From Piscicola geometra (Eukaryota > Annelida > Clitellata > Hirudinida > Piscicolidae), in assembly GCA_943735955.1 (NCBI GenBank), contig OX030959.1, positions 1,900,272-1,964,271 on the forward strand: DNA of 64,000 nt, given 5' to 3'. Positions 1 through 48,300 of this stretch are shown piece after piece. The translations under genes and the position numbers were made by a program. The notes below the pieces were generated by a model that was given only the letters and a program-made list of their open reading frames with translations, ran no database searches and had not been told where the DNA came from. Within the stretch, counting starts at the first letter, position 1. Every line of letters begins with the position of its first letter.

Positions 1-68
1 AGTAACAATGTATGAATATAACAAATATAACACAGTAACAATGTACGAATATAACAAATATAACACAG
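1..68. repeat. Two tandem copies of a 33-bp AT-rich unit
   Basis: The unit beginning agtaacaatgta is repeated at 1-33 and 34-66 with one base difference (t/c). It lies in what should be an intron of the minus-strand IF-2 gene and may continue beyond the left edge. Confidence 0.7.
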
Positions 69-2586
69 TGGCAACGAACCCCCTGTCCTGGTGCACACTC
101 GACTCGACACACACGGCCTCGACATGACACTCCTCGTCTGCCTGCAGCTGCATCACCTCCGCTTGCGCCACGATGCACTCCTTCAGACTCTCCAGGTTGT
201 CTCCCTGTCGTCGTGGTGATGATGATGGTGGCAGTGATGACGAGGATGATGATGGTGACGGTAGTGATGGAGTGGCCCTGGCATTGGAAGTTGCAGTGGC
301 AGCGTCATTCGCAAAATAACTGAAACACGTCGCGAACTGTTCTTAAGCATTGACACTGAGACATTGATGTGCGAGCAACGAAAAAGACTGTTGCGAGGAC
401 CTTGAGTGCGGAGACATTGACCGACTGCACGTCTCCTCCCATCTGTTCCAGTTGCACTCCATGTTGTAGCAGGCCTCTCATCGTACCCTCCTGCGTGTGC
501 CATGGTGATGATGATGATGAAGGGGATGATGGGAATGATGATGATGTTCGGATGATGATGGTGGAGATGATGATGATGATTATGAGGGTAGTGGTGATGA
601 TGATCATATAGGAAAGCACCAACAATGTCTGCATTGGCCTTGTCACATTTGTTGATGGCGACAATGAGTGGCACTGGAGTGAGTCAGTAGAAGCATTTAA
701 TCTCACAAAGACACATCATCACCATCATCATTATCATCTCATCACCATCATCATCCCCACCATTATCACCCTAACCACCACCCTCCTCACCACTATCATC
801 CTAATCACTACCATCACCTCAACCACTATCACACCCTACACCATCATCATAACCCTTACTCCCCCCCTCCTGCCAACAACTGACCACAGGCCTTCTTGGC
901 GAACTGGATGCACTCTTCGGTTTGACGCATGACACCGTCATCGGCAGCGACCACCAGCACGACGAGGTCGGTCAGCGAGGCACCCCTTTGTCGCATCGCC
1001 GAGAACGCCGCGTGCCCCGGAGTGTCCAGGAAGGTGATGCTGCGTTCTGATGATGATGCTGATGATGATGGTTCTGATGATGATGGTTCTGATGATGATG
1101 GTTCTGATGATGATGGTTCTGATGATGATGGTTCTGATGATGATGGTTCTGATGATGATGGTTCTGATGATGATGGTTCTGATGATGATGGTTCTGATGA
1201 TGATGGTTCTGATGATGATGGTTCTGATGATGATCGTTCTGATGATGATGAGGAAGGTGATGATGGCCCCTTGTCCAGTCTCACTGTGTGTTGTGGTGCG
1301 TGTTGTATGTGTTAGTGTGTGTATTAGAGGTGGTGCATAGTTCGCCATCAATATTTCTTATTTCATCAAGAAAACACAAAAAGAACGTTTCAAAGCACAC
1401 AACAACACACATGCATACACCTCACCAGAAAAAGCGCCTATGTGCTGCGTGATGCCGCCAAACTCTTGAGCGACGACGTTCGAGTGTCTGAGCGCGTCGA
1501 GGAGGGTGGTCTTGCCGTGGTCTACGTGGCCCATGATCGTCACCACCGGAGCACGTGGTCGCATGCGCCCTTGCCTTGGACCCTCGTGTCTGTGTGGTGG
1601 TGATGATGGTGATCTGGTTGTGTGAAGAGGGGGTGGTGGTGATAATGATATAGTTTTGTGTGAGCAAGATGGTGATTTGGTTGTTTAAGGGGAGGGTGGT
1701 TATGATGATGATCTAGTTGTGTGAGATAGTGGTAATGATGGTGATTTAGTGGTGTGAGAGGAGATGATGATGAATATTTTCATAAATTCTATATTGCACA
1801 TGTTACTTGGGAGGGGCATGTTGTTTGTCATTGGAAGGTTTGACAGCACTCGAGATCACTCTGAAGCGATAGCCACACCGAGCCACCACTTGCTTGATTA
1901 CAGGCAAGTCATCGATCACTGCAATGGGAAAGCTGCTGTGACAGGCTGAAGAACATGCACACATATATATATATTTTTCAAGTATTATTTTAAAACCATT
2001 AAATAAATTATTTTCAATTCAAAGAATAGAAAGATAAAATGTAAAAATAAATTTTATTGAAGTTTATGATAATAGACAGCACACATGAAATGCATGGGAC
2101 CTTGGTCGATTTGCTGGTACTTTTCTGCTCCTTGCACATATGACAATGCCTCAAAGATACTATCTTCAAATAAAAATGACAATGTCATAAATAATTCTCT
2201 GCTCAAACTTTAAAAGCACCAATTGACGAACCATGACTCCTGTTCAACAACAGAGCAAGCTCATCCACGGTCAACTTGTTCTTTATCTCCACCAAGGGAG
2301 AATCAACGTTTTTCTTCTTGAATACCACTGGATTGGTCTTGGTATTAATGTAGGTTAAATGACTACATGGTTAAGTACTCATGGCTTAGGTTTTATAGCG
2401 AAGTATAAAAATATTTTTTTAAGAATAGTGCGAACATGCACTTACTAGTTTCTTTTTTGTGTTTTTCAAGCTTTTAAATGTACTTGAAGTAACAGGACCA
2501 GTAGAAAACAAGAGGTATTGATTGAATGAGATAACTAGTTGTCCTCTATTGCAGCAAATGAGTGGTAAAAACCTTTTTGAGAACAT
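67..2586 (-). CDS. MTIF2: Mitochondrial translation initiation factor IF-2 (5' part, nine exons, gene continues off the left edge)
   Basis: GTPase that brings initiator tRNA to the mitochondrial ribosome. Exons read on the minus strand: 2586-2446, 2337-2232, 2163-2101, 1918-1807, 1589-1426, 1046-885, 673-624, 490-401, 204-67. They join in frame for 342 codons. The first exon starts MFSKRFLPL and is rich in Arg, Ser and hydrophobic residues, as expected for a mitochondrial presequence; no upstream in-frame ATG is seen. Exons 2-4 match the IF-2 N-domain ([14 protein letters not shown], then SIFEAL). The G domain is clear: G1 GHVDHGKTT, switch [11 protein letters not shown]3 DTPGH, G4 NKCDK, G5-like VSALK, then GDNLESLKE as in bacterial IF-2. 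The end of the last visible exon (near position 67, reading GFVAT) is less certain. The C-terminal domains lie outside the window. Family assignment is firm; single exon edges are by-eye calls. Confidence 0.9.
211..274. repeat. Impure GAT/GGT trinucleotide tract
   Basis: A [15 protein letters not shown] simple repeat in the intron between IF-2 exons 8 and 9. It opens spurious poly-His/Asp frames that are not genes. Confidence 0.6.
508..602. repeat. Impure GAT trinucleotide tract
   Basis: Degenerate (GAT)n directly upstream (in transcript sense) of the acceptor of IF-2 exon 8; intron sequence. Confidence 0.6.
712..848. repeat. CAT/CAC-rich simple sequence
   Basis: A catcatcac-type low-complexity stretch in the intron between IF-2 exons 6 and 7. 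Confidence 0.6.
1049..1260. repeat. 15-bp minisatellite abutting an IF-2 splice acceptor
   Basis: About 12-13 near-perfect copies of the unit tgatgatgatggttc. In the transcript (minus) sense each unit contains CATCAG followed by AAC, the same context as the true acceptor of IF-2 exon 6 at 1047-1048. The unit length is a multiple of three and is open in the IF-2 frame, where it would encode Ser-Ser-Ser-Glu-Pro repeats. It is most simply intronic because the IF-2 family has no such insert here. Confidence 0.85.
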
Positions 2587-2798
2587 TCTAGAAAAACTTA
2601 ACAAATGACCTTTAATAAAACATATCAACACGCCCTTCTTACACTAAGAAGACGCAGAGTTTACTATTTTTTCATTTATAAATTTAAATATCGTTAGCAT
2701 AGAACTTCGAGGCATTTAAAAGTTAAACTTCGTATAAGCTATCTAGTCAGTATCCATAGAAACAGCAGGTGAAATAAATAAAGTGAACAAATTCAAAA
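2587..2798. promoter_or_regulatory. Shared head-to-head promoter region between MTIF2 and the 109-aa gene
   Basis: Only 212 bp separate the start codons of two divergent genes, so both promoters and 5' UTRs must lie here or in unseen upstream exons. No clear TATA box or named site is recognised. Inference from layout only. Confidence 0.45.
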
Positions 2799-3128
2799 AT
2801 GGCATCGAAAGGCGTGAGTGAATACCAGGAAGAGTTTGGTTTCTCGAGGAAGGCTGCCCACAAGAAGGCCTTCTCAGACTACAAGGCGTGTCTCAAGAGC
2901 TATGAGACGCAGCCAGTCGGAGGCAGGAAGGTCGATGCTGTCGAAGTGGCCAAGTCAGCCAAGAGGGTGAGGTGTGAACTGTGTGGAAAGTTCTGCGCCG
3001 ACGCCAACAAAGACGTGGCAGAAGAAACTGTAAAAGCGTGCACCCCCCTTCCACCACTGACAGTGCCCGATGTCCACAAGCTGAGGTACTGCACCAACAA
3101 CTACGTCAGTGCTTACGACTGGTACTGA
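2799..3128 (+). CDS. Small intronless gene, 109-residue protein of unknown function
   Basis: I do not recognise the family. The frame starts with ATG in a favourable context (aaaATGG) and is much richer in G+C than its AT-rich surroundings, with many codons ending in C or G, like the real exons in this window. The protein is hydrophilic and Lys-rich at the N-terminus, has no signal peptide or membrane helix, and has six Cys, including a cluster CELCGKFC at about residues 59-66 that could bind a metal. It ends with several aromatic residues (YDWY). It lies head to head with the mitochondrial IF-2 gene, which weakly suggests a housekeeping or mitochondrial role. It could be a single exon of a larger gene, but the stop codon is internal and no donor site is needed. 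Confidence 0.6.
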   Translation: MASKGVSEYQEEFGFSRKAAHKKAFSDYKACLKSYETQPVGGRKVDAVEVAKSAKRVRCELCGKFCADANKDVAEETVKACTPLPPLTVPDVHKLRYCTNNYVSAYDWY

Positions 3129-6100
3129 GAGCATCTTACCATCGTATTGACTCAGATTCTGAGTCAAAGTTATTAATAACTATATAAATTTATTGGAGAA
3201 ACTTTAAAAAATCTATTTTACAAATCCAAACATTAAATATTCGAAATAAGTTATGAAGTTTACAAAACTATAATGGCTTAAAGTGCTTTTGTAGATCACT
3301 TCTTACGCTTCTATCGTGAAAACAATTTATTTTGGGCCACAATCAAGATTTTTTATATAAATTTTGTTAAACATTATGTCTTTAAGATTTGTTACATTCT
3401 CTTTATTCTAGTTATGCATATTTGAATAGGTAAAAAACTATTGGGGCTTTACATGATTTCAGTTCCTAAATTAATTAATTTGAAGTAAAAGTATTTTTTG
3501 CGCAATTTAAAAAAGCTTTTCTAACATGTGTCTATTCAACCCTTTTGTTAGACTGAAATTGATCATTAAAAATATAATGACCATTTAAACCACTCTCACA
3601 CTGCTCAACGGGGCCTTTTAAAAACTTCAGTTTAATTGCGATCCATTTTTTTGCTTTAAAATCTCCTTGTGACTTGCGGACATTATTTCTGCTTTGTGAG
3701 GTTGCCATTGAGAAAAACACAATATTGAAAATATTATACTTTATTTTAGATTTATCGTCTATAAAATGTCTGTGCAGCCTTAAATTCACCGGCAGTACAA
3801 TGGTTCATTGTGGTTTGGTGTAGTTTCAGCCTTATGCAACTTGCCATAAATCACAAGCATCATTGTTATCTTGACGCGTTATGGAGCTATTTAATATATT
3901 TTATCATCATAATTGAGAGATTCATTTTTATTATAAAATTAAATATTAAATAGTTTATCTGAAACGATAGTTCGAATGTATGCATTTGTTACAGGATTTT
4001 TTTAATGAGACATTTATCATCAAAAGGACTTGTTAGTTGCATGTATTAAATTCAAATTACTTTTTCAAAATACAAATATCATGTTACTAAGAAAGTGCTT
4101 CAAGATCCCAAATGATAGTTTTCTCAAAAACTAGAAGACTTAATGGTTGAATGAATCACTTATCACCTTTTTAATGCTTTAAAATAATCACGAAAATCAT
4201 CTAACACGAGAACTGAGGCTTTCTAAATGCAATGAATGTCTCACGTCTCAGTAGTGAGTAGGTTGTGATTTTGTATACTCGATATAATATTCGATATATT
4301 CTTTGTTATACAATCCATTCAGTACAAACAATTCAGCCAGTGAGTGCTTGCATAGCTTAACAGAAGTGAGCACAGTCTACCACAATCACCTCTCGAGCCA
4401 TACCTCCATTTATTCAAAGTCATTTAAAATTTAATTGTTACAAAATATTAATTAAAATTAAAAATATTTTTTCTTTCAAAAAATTAAGATGTTTTTAGAA
4501 GTGTTACAACATTTCTCGTTTGATTTTGATCACGACAGAAACTATTCAAGATGACACGACAATCTGATTCACACACAACCCCATGCCTCAAAAACGCATC
4601 CAGGTGCTCGCTGTAGTTTGGGAACACAATGAAGAGAAAGATCTAGAACTTAAAGGTTCTATACGGCATCGTTACCCTAACACAATGCACTACAATACGA
4701 CGAATATTATCAATGTTGCGCCGGACGAATTTAAAGACCACTCGGTTATAAACAATGTACCTCTTTAAAAAAATAGTAATATTTTTAGTAAAAAAATATA
4801 TATCAAAATTATTAAATTCATTATTGAATAAATTAATGTTAAAAACCCTATAAAATGTATTTTAGTGAGAAAGCATGTATTTGACTATTAATTAAATGAA
4901 TTAATATTAATATTAATTATTATTACTATAAATAAACCTTAATCCTTCAATTGTTCTGAGGCGTCATGACATCGGGTTAATAGTTTCGTTTAGTTTGGGC
5001 TGTTTAATCACCATGGGAGGCTCAAAGAGTTGATGGAATTAAATGTTTCTATAAAGCTGGCTATATCAAACAATTAATACAATTCGATTAAATACATTTT
5101 ATTAAAAAATCAAAGCTCTACTCTACCTTTGAAATATAAGTAAAAGTTGTCTTTAACAATAAATCAAATAAGGTATCACAATTATAATAGCAATTTTAGC
5201 AAAAGAATGTCAACATTATATTAAAAATATGTACAGCTATATTGAAAAGTAGTAACAGATCAATTGAAGCCTCACGACACAAAAATTATGTAATAAATGT
5301 ATTTAAAATTATTCTATAAAAATAGAAAATAAAAATAATAATGGTAAATTTAACGCTGAATTGTTCATTTTCTTGCAACTTTAAAAATCAGTGAAGTGCC
5401 CATTTCACTAATGGTAAGCCGCAATGCAGCCTTGTCGCATTCCTGAGAAGGACCCGTTCGAACGCAAGGGGCTTGGCGCTTGTACCTGTGTCCCTGCTGT
5501 GCTCTCCCCCTGCGTGTTACAATCTCCCATAAACTAACACTGCCATTGCATCTTGTAGACTTTGAATTTTATCAAGAGGTTATTAAATTAAAATAGTTCA
5601 AATTGAAATGTTATTTTTTCATTGAGTAGTTGAAAATGTATTATATTGTATTCTTTAAAGTCCTTTGGCGTCTGTGTCGAAGTAGTTTGGAAGTGAAAGT
5701 ATTTTATTCTTTAGTTGTTCTTGGCCTCCTAAATGAGTATTGACTTCATATGCACGCACACGCACACACATGCACACACATGCACACACAAACATACACG
5801 CAAAACACACACATAATCAAGAAATGAAATGATTTTCATTTATTGCGGCAACCTTGGAGTCTATGGCATAACTTCTACCTACACAGCGGCAGTCATTCTT
5901 GTTTGTGTCAACGATACACTGAGGCAAGGCAGATTGACACGGCCTACGCTATTGTAATCACTGAATAAAGAATCCGTAATGCCTTCATTAAATATTATTT
6001 GAAATATTATATAAGTAATATGTTATACAATTTATATAAAATAATATATTTAAAACTTTAATGGATGTTTAAAATACATAAAGTTGGTCAGGCTGCGTGG

Positions 6101-8057
6101 TGTGGTGGAACGAAAGATTCTTGCCATAAAATGGTTGATTCAATAAAAATCAAGTCTAATGTAAAACTTAATTGGCAATGGAGGATGATAAATATATTCG
6201 TTCTAGTTCAATATTATATATAATAACAAAGAAATTAATTTCGAACGAATGATCAAATAGAAAGAGGCACTATGAAATGTAGCAAGCAGCGATTAAACAC
6301 CTTTATTAAAATATTATATATGTTCATTTATTTAATAAAATATATTATTAGAATGACCTATAAAATAGAAAAGACACTACGTATGCTTAAGTAGGTAGAC
6401 CATTAAAGAGATATTAATTTTATCAGCCAGATAATGAAAGAGGGTTTCAATAATAATAACACTCATAATAATTAAAATAAGAATAATAAGTATATCAAAA
6501 ATAAGAATAAAAATAACAATAACAATTTTTGACTTCGGGTTTCTTTGAAACCTCCAGTTTATACAAAATGTATTTTTAAAGATTGCAAAACTTGCCCATC
6601 CTAGCGGCGTTCTTTAAAAAATATAAGAAAAAGAATGTGCTTTTGCCGTTAAAAAATAGTATTTTAAAAAATGTTTATGATTTATTTATTTATTAAAAAT
6701 TATATTTTATATGAGATTTAAAAAACCTTCAAACGACTAAGAGCTCCTCCAGTGTTCTTCAAGTGTCTCCAGACACCTCTGCTGCTTGCGACATACCACA
6801 ATGCATTGAGCCATTCAGCAAAAAGACATCAATTACCGATGTCACAACCACAGACTCGATACGTTTGCAACGTTGCCTTGCGTTCCATTCAGAGCTGAAA
6901 AGGATTCACTTGACGTAAGCTGGCGTCTTAGCATTGTTGAGGCATTCAACTGGCGTTCTGAGCCTTCAAAGCTTAAGCGCCCATGCGAGACCATTGCCGC
7001 ATGTTTCAGTCTATTCAATGCGCCGAACTTACTGCCTTATGGGTACCTTATTTAAATGGTGGTTTCTTGCAAAAGTAAGAATAGCGGTTTAATCGCAGAT
7101 CAAAGATCTTGATTTAAATCGTTAATTCGTTTGAGAGCGTAGATTTTATAGTTTTACTTTGTTTAAGTCTGACTGAAAGTCTACGTGTTTGGATATTTCA
7201 AGTTTTGAAGATTATTTTGATTCTGGATCGGAATCAAAGTAGGTTCTTACAAAATTCTCATCGCAATATACGCTATCGAGTGGCTTAATAAAAAAAAATA
7301 TTTTTCATGATTTAAAAATTAGACTCCTAAATGATCTTGATGTATTCATGGAGGTAAAAAAACGCCCAAATGAACTGCCTTAGAATGTCATAACAATAGA
7401 AACAGTTATTATAATTTTTTCCTGATTTTATCGCTGTCTATTTAGTTGCACATCTTACGAAAGATAGTGCACTTTTTGTATCAGAGTCTCTAATGTAACT
7501 GACCAAGTTTCTCAGAAATTCAGAATTGTGATAGCGGAGAAAAATACCGATTTGTTAGAAAAAAAGAAGATTTTATATTTTTAAAGAAAACCCTTGCATT
7601 TGGCGGTTTCAGTCAGCTCACAGCTGCCTCAAACTTGGAACCATAAAGCCAAACTCTGAAATAACTTTTAGCTTGTCTACTCCAGCACAAGCTTCATACA
7701 TTAATCTTCCGTCAATTACTCTGAACTTCCTAGCCATTCGAAGTCGGATTCGGTACAGAAAGGTTCATTGATAAAGAGCATTTCTAGTAAGCCTTTAAAC
7801 TTTAAAGTTTAAAGTCAAGAAGACCATGCATGGGTACTTGCCTGGATTCTTAAGTAGATCTAGATCTATTCCAGGAAACAGAAATAGGAAGTATAAAAGA
7901 AATATATTCAAAGAATCGATTTTTCCCCATAACAGAGCTCGTGTAATGTTTTTATACCTACTGTTGACCTTTAAAAGTATTAATTATTGAATTAATCGAT
8001 CTCATCCAACAACTTTACTGTTATTAAATAATTTTATTCTTTTACAGATAATGCAAG
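3129..8057. other. 4.9-kb AT-rich interval without a recognised gene
   Basis: Several short frames occur (for example 4583-4768 plus and 6873-7055 plus), but none has recognisable similarity, coding-like composition or splice context. The interval contains a CA-rich tract at 5751-5815 and scattered A/T runs. A pyrimidine-rich tract ending in an acceptor at 8046-8047 suggests that an untranslated first exon of the collagen gene lies somewhere in this interval; I could not place it. Confidence 0.6.
5751..5815. repeat. CA-rich microsatellite
   Basis: An interrupted (CA)n tract, cacacacatgcacacac-like. Confidence 0.7.

Positions 8058-8071
<14 letters not shown>
8041..8071 (+). promoter_or_regulatory. 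Probable 5' UTR splice acceptor, in-frame stop and overlapping upstream ORF at the collagen start
   Basis: A good acceptor (ttcttttacag, AG at 8046-8047) lies 10 bp before the collagen start. An in-frame TAA at 8049-8051 fixes ATG 8058 as the first possible start in this exon. Another ATG at 8051 opens a six-codon upstream ORF that overlaps the main ATG in a different frame and stops at 8069-8071, so it could reduce initiation at 8058. Confidence 0.5.
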
Positions 8072-44414
<36,343 letters not shown>

Positions 44415-45364
44415 TCGCTTTTCTGACTAACCTCATTTGCTTGTAATATTCTTTTTCTAGCTTTTCACTCATTCAAGGCAATAACGCGATGTACTTTGAA
44501 CTTATCCCGTGAGCTTCCACTGCATCCATAATTAGCACACACACTTGAAAATTTTGGGCCGGAACATAGATTGCTCAAGTCACTCTTAATTGGGAATTCC
44601 CGAACGGGTTGCAAGCTAGCTTGAAGATTCAATTTTTTTTATCTTTAAATGTTTCAGCAATTTGTTAATGATACTTTTTTGAAGCATCTTTCCCATACGT
44701 TTTATTAATCGTTAATCGATTTTGTTTTCACTAAGTTTATTGATCACTCACAATCTTGAGTAACCCATGAACGCTACAATGTGACGATAGTTCTTTAGGC
44801 CCTTTTAATAACCCATTGCTGCTTCCTTGCCGAAATTAAAACTATCAGTTAACAAAATTGATTTCGCTTGATTCGAATGAAAGGAATGAAGTGATAGGTG
44901 TGAAAGGGTAGCCACTACGCACTACGCCACAATGAGCCTAAGCAACGTCATCGACACACTCTTAACTACCAGTTGCACACTCAATATTTCTTAAATATTC
45001 GTTTTTGATGAATTAAATATAAAAATGTATAAAAATAATGATACATTTATAATAGCATTTATGTATTTTAGTGAAAATATGCCGTGAAAAGAGCAGAGTT
45101 CAAAGTGACTGAGGAGGCGAAAGAAGTGATTAGCTGCTAGCTGAGATCATATATTTCACTCCGTAGCAGGATTGAAAAGTTAAAAGTTAAGCAAATATAA
45201 AAGAAAACAGTTATTCTATAATCGAGATACAACATGCTATTTTAAGTTTTCACATTTGAAAATATACAAACCAACTTAGCATACTTTAAAAAAAGACTTT
45301 TAAATATATTAAAAAAATTACTTGAAAATATTATCTTGCCAGGAATATATAGAAAAGGAATTGT
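44415..45364. other. Intergenic interval between two convergent genes
   Basis: Holds the 3' UTRs of the collagen (plus) and the SLC28 transporter (minus). Near 44860-44945 the minus strand has a weak tRNA-like pattern (tggcgtagtgcgtagtgg, ttcgaatc), perhaps an old SINE. No further exon is supported. Confidence 0.5.
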
Positions 45365-48300
45365 CTAGCTGGAAAAAAGTGAGGCGTTTCTGTTTCCCGT
45401 GTTTGACATGGTGACGAAGTTTGCATTGTCGTCGGTGTAGAGAACGCCTTCGTGAGGTTTGAAAAGCATTTCATTCTTGCCTTCTTGAGATTCTCAATAC
45501 ATTAAAAAATACAAATTGAAAGATCTTTTACCAACTTACCAGCGATGCACGCTGTCAGAAAGCCTGCCACGTTTCCGTTGAGCATGGCTCTGAATGCCAC
45601 CTCAGCAATATCTTCCTTGCGAGAGGGAGCCACCGTGGTCAAGGCTCCAATGTAGACGCCCATTGCCGCTATGCTGCCGAAGCCACAGCAAGCGTAAGTA
45701 GCCAGCACTTCTGAGCGCTTCTGTTTTAGAATTAGTTTGTCAGCTGTAGTGAAAGATGAAATGATTTGGAGGAGTTAATTTAGGCAGACTCGTTTTTTCA
45801 GATACTAACTTCTGCATCATACTCACCGCTATTTGTGTCGTGTTGACCATCTTGACGAGGTTCTGGAAGGAGATGAACTCGTCGACGAAAACTTTCGTGC
45901 CCAACAACGATCCGACTTTCTTCGAGTCGTTCACCTCCACTCCCATGATCACCGCCAGTGGCCAGAAGCAATAGCCGCAGATGGTCTGTCAGTCGAATGG
46001 TAACAAGAAATTAATGAATCTATTAATATGAAACACTTGTCATCTAGAGATAATCTTTTTTTAACTAGTAGTATACAATAATCGAAGGAATTAACCTCGA
46101 ATGAAAGGATTGGAATTCCAACCAGTGAACCCAAATAGCCCAAAATGGCGTCAACGAAAGCGATCAGGCCCAAGATGGCGATCAAGTTGGCAGCAACCGA
46201 AGCCACTACGCTGAGGGCCGCCATTGCACCGTTGGAAGCGGCCTGGATGATGTTCTTTTCAGGACTGCAGTGTGGTTGAAGAGTGTTATTTGAAGAATAG
46301 TTTGCCTTGAATGAACACTAACGCTCTCTCAAGCAGCACGTCCCTCTCAGTCTTGGTGTGGCTCTCTTCCGTCTCTGGGTAACTGAGCTTCGCCATCGCC
46401 AGTGCAGCAGGAGCTGACATGATGGCCGCAGAGATGAGGTGCTGGGCTGAAGCCTGCGATGAAATAATTTTATACTTTTTCTAATAGTTTTTTTAAATTA
46501 TACAATTTAACATTAATAAGAATATTCAGGGTTGCTTTAATACAACGATCATAGCATGAGATGGATGAAGAAGTGTTCGTTGAAAAAACTTACCCCAACG
46601 GAGATAAGAATGGCGATGTAAGAACCAGCGACTGTAGCGAAGCCCCCTGTCATGACGGCATGCAACTCTGACTTGGTCAGCTTGCCCAGGAAAGGCCTCA
46701 TGATGACACACGACTCCGCCTTCAAATGATGTGAAGCTCTTCAAAGTTCATTATCAATAAATGTTGAGTTTTAGTTTAAGGAGTTAAACCACGCAGGTTT
46801 TTGACTTCTAAAAATTTGATTTTTTTTACATAATTGTTTTGGAGGTCACCATTCCAATGAAGATATTGCAGGCAGCGTTGAGAGACTCGATTGCGGTAGT
46901 TCCCATGGTGAATTGCATGAGCCAGGCGATCTTGCAGACGACGAACTGCATGAGTCCCCAATAGTAGAGGACGTTGACCACTGCGCTGAAGTAAATGATG
47001 ATCGGAAAGACCTGCGTTGATTGCGGTAAAGAAAGGCGATGAGTGAGAAGTGATCGCTTTTAGTAATCGATGAAAAAGTCATCGGAAACTAAATAATTAT
47101 ATTACATTTATACGCGGAATTTACATATAAAATTCGTTGGAACGTTTTTGATGCACAAAACGGTCAATCAGCACAATGAGAGTTTTCTCGTTACGAAAGA
47201 AATAATTTAATGTTATGTTTAATGTCCCTTCGATCTTCATTCAGACTTTATGGCTAATATAATACAGGCATAGTAGAATAATGTTGCTGCTTGAATGATT
47301 ATTTTTAACGACCCACCTGGAAAGCCATGGGGTGATCCTCTACGCCACTTTCTCCGAAGACGAATTTCGAGCCCTTGTCAGCGTAGTTGAGAAACGTCTT
47401 GACATTTTCGCCGACGAATTGGAAGAAGATGAAGCCAGGTTGCCAGCGCAGAATCAGAACGGCCAACGTTAGCTGCAAACCCAGACCCCAGAACACTGGA
47501 CGCCATCTTATCTACATGTTCGAGACATTTTTTTATTAATAATAATCCATGCGACTGAATGAACAATTCACAAAACGTATTGACGATTTCAATATTTAGA
47601 TAGATGTGAAAGTGAGGATGAAGGTGATGATGACACTTGAAATGTTCTTGGAGAGGAATTGGAGAGCTTTTATTGGACCTATCAAAAGAAATTGTTGTGA
47701 GAAGCAATAAGGAATCAATATGTATTCTTTGAACTTCCTCCTGCTCACCCATCCACCCATTCTACCCTCAAATCTTTTAGAAGTGATAAAGAATTGCCCG
47801 TTGAATCATGAGTGTCATCGACTGTGCGAGATGTTGTGTGCGTCTGTGTGTGTCTGGGTGAGTGTGTCTGTGTGTGTGTGTTTGTGTGCGTACCTGCCTC
47901 TTCTAGCAATTTGTGCTGATGTGGCTGTGTGCTCGATAAAAGCATCGCTTTATGTAAAGTTAGAGGTAAATTTTACAGCTTTATCTTTTACAACGCTGTT
48001 TACCCTCGTATAAGAGAAGAAGTAATTTTAATCTTATTTTAGGTCATGAGAGAAGGAGGAAGAGGAAAGACCTTGATCGCAGTCGAGGACGAATGGCATG
48101 GGTGTTCTGGTGGAGGCAGAATGACAGATAGAAGGACCTTAGCGCTGATTTGAGCAATTTGTTTTACGTGCGTCGAGCATCACACAAAATCCTTTCCTTT
48201 ACTCACTAATCCCGACCTTTATCCTTCCGCAATTGCAGATGCTATCGCGCACGCCAAACACCCTCTATCTAGTTATACACGGATCTTTTTTTAAATCATT

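Noticed and set aside
856..1351. Long frames on both strands through the 15-bp minisatellite (poly-SSSEP, GSDDD, IIIRT)
   Set aside because: The repeat unit is a multiple of three and lacks stops in most frames; only the IF-2 exon (885-1046) inside the minus frame has family support.
3532..3789. 85-residue minus-strand frame in the intergenic region
   Set aside because: AT-rich codon use like its surroundings, no similarity recognised, no splice or start context.
4583..4768. 61-residue plus-strand frame starting MPQKRIQVL
   Set aside because: Slightly coding-like but isolated, short and without any recognised family, poly(A) or splice support; left as unproven.
47720..48013. 97-residue plus-strand frame in the SLC28 intron
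   Set aside because: Runs through a (GT)n tract giving Cys/Val repeats; lies in an intron of a well-supported gene on the other strand.
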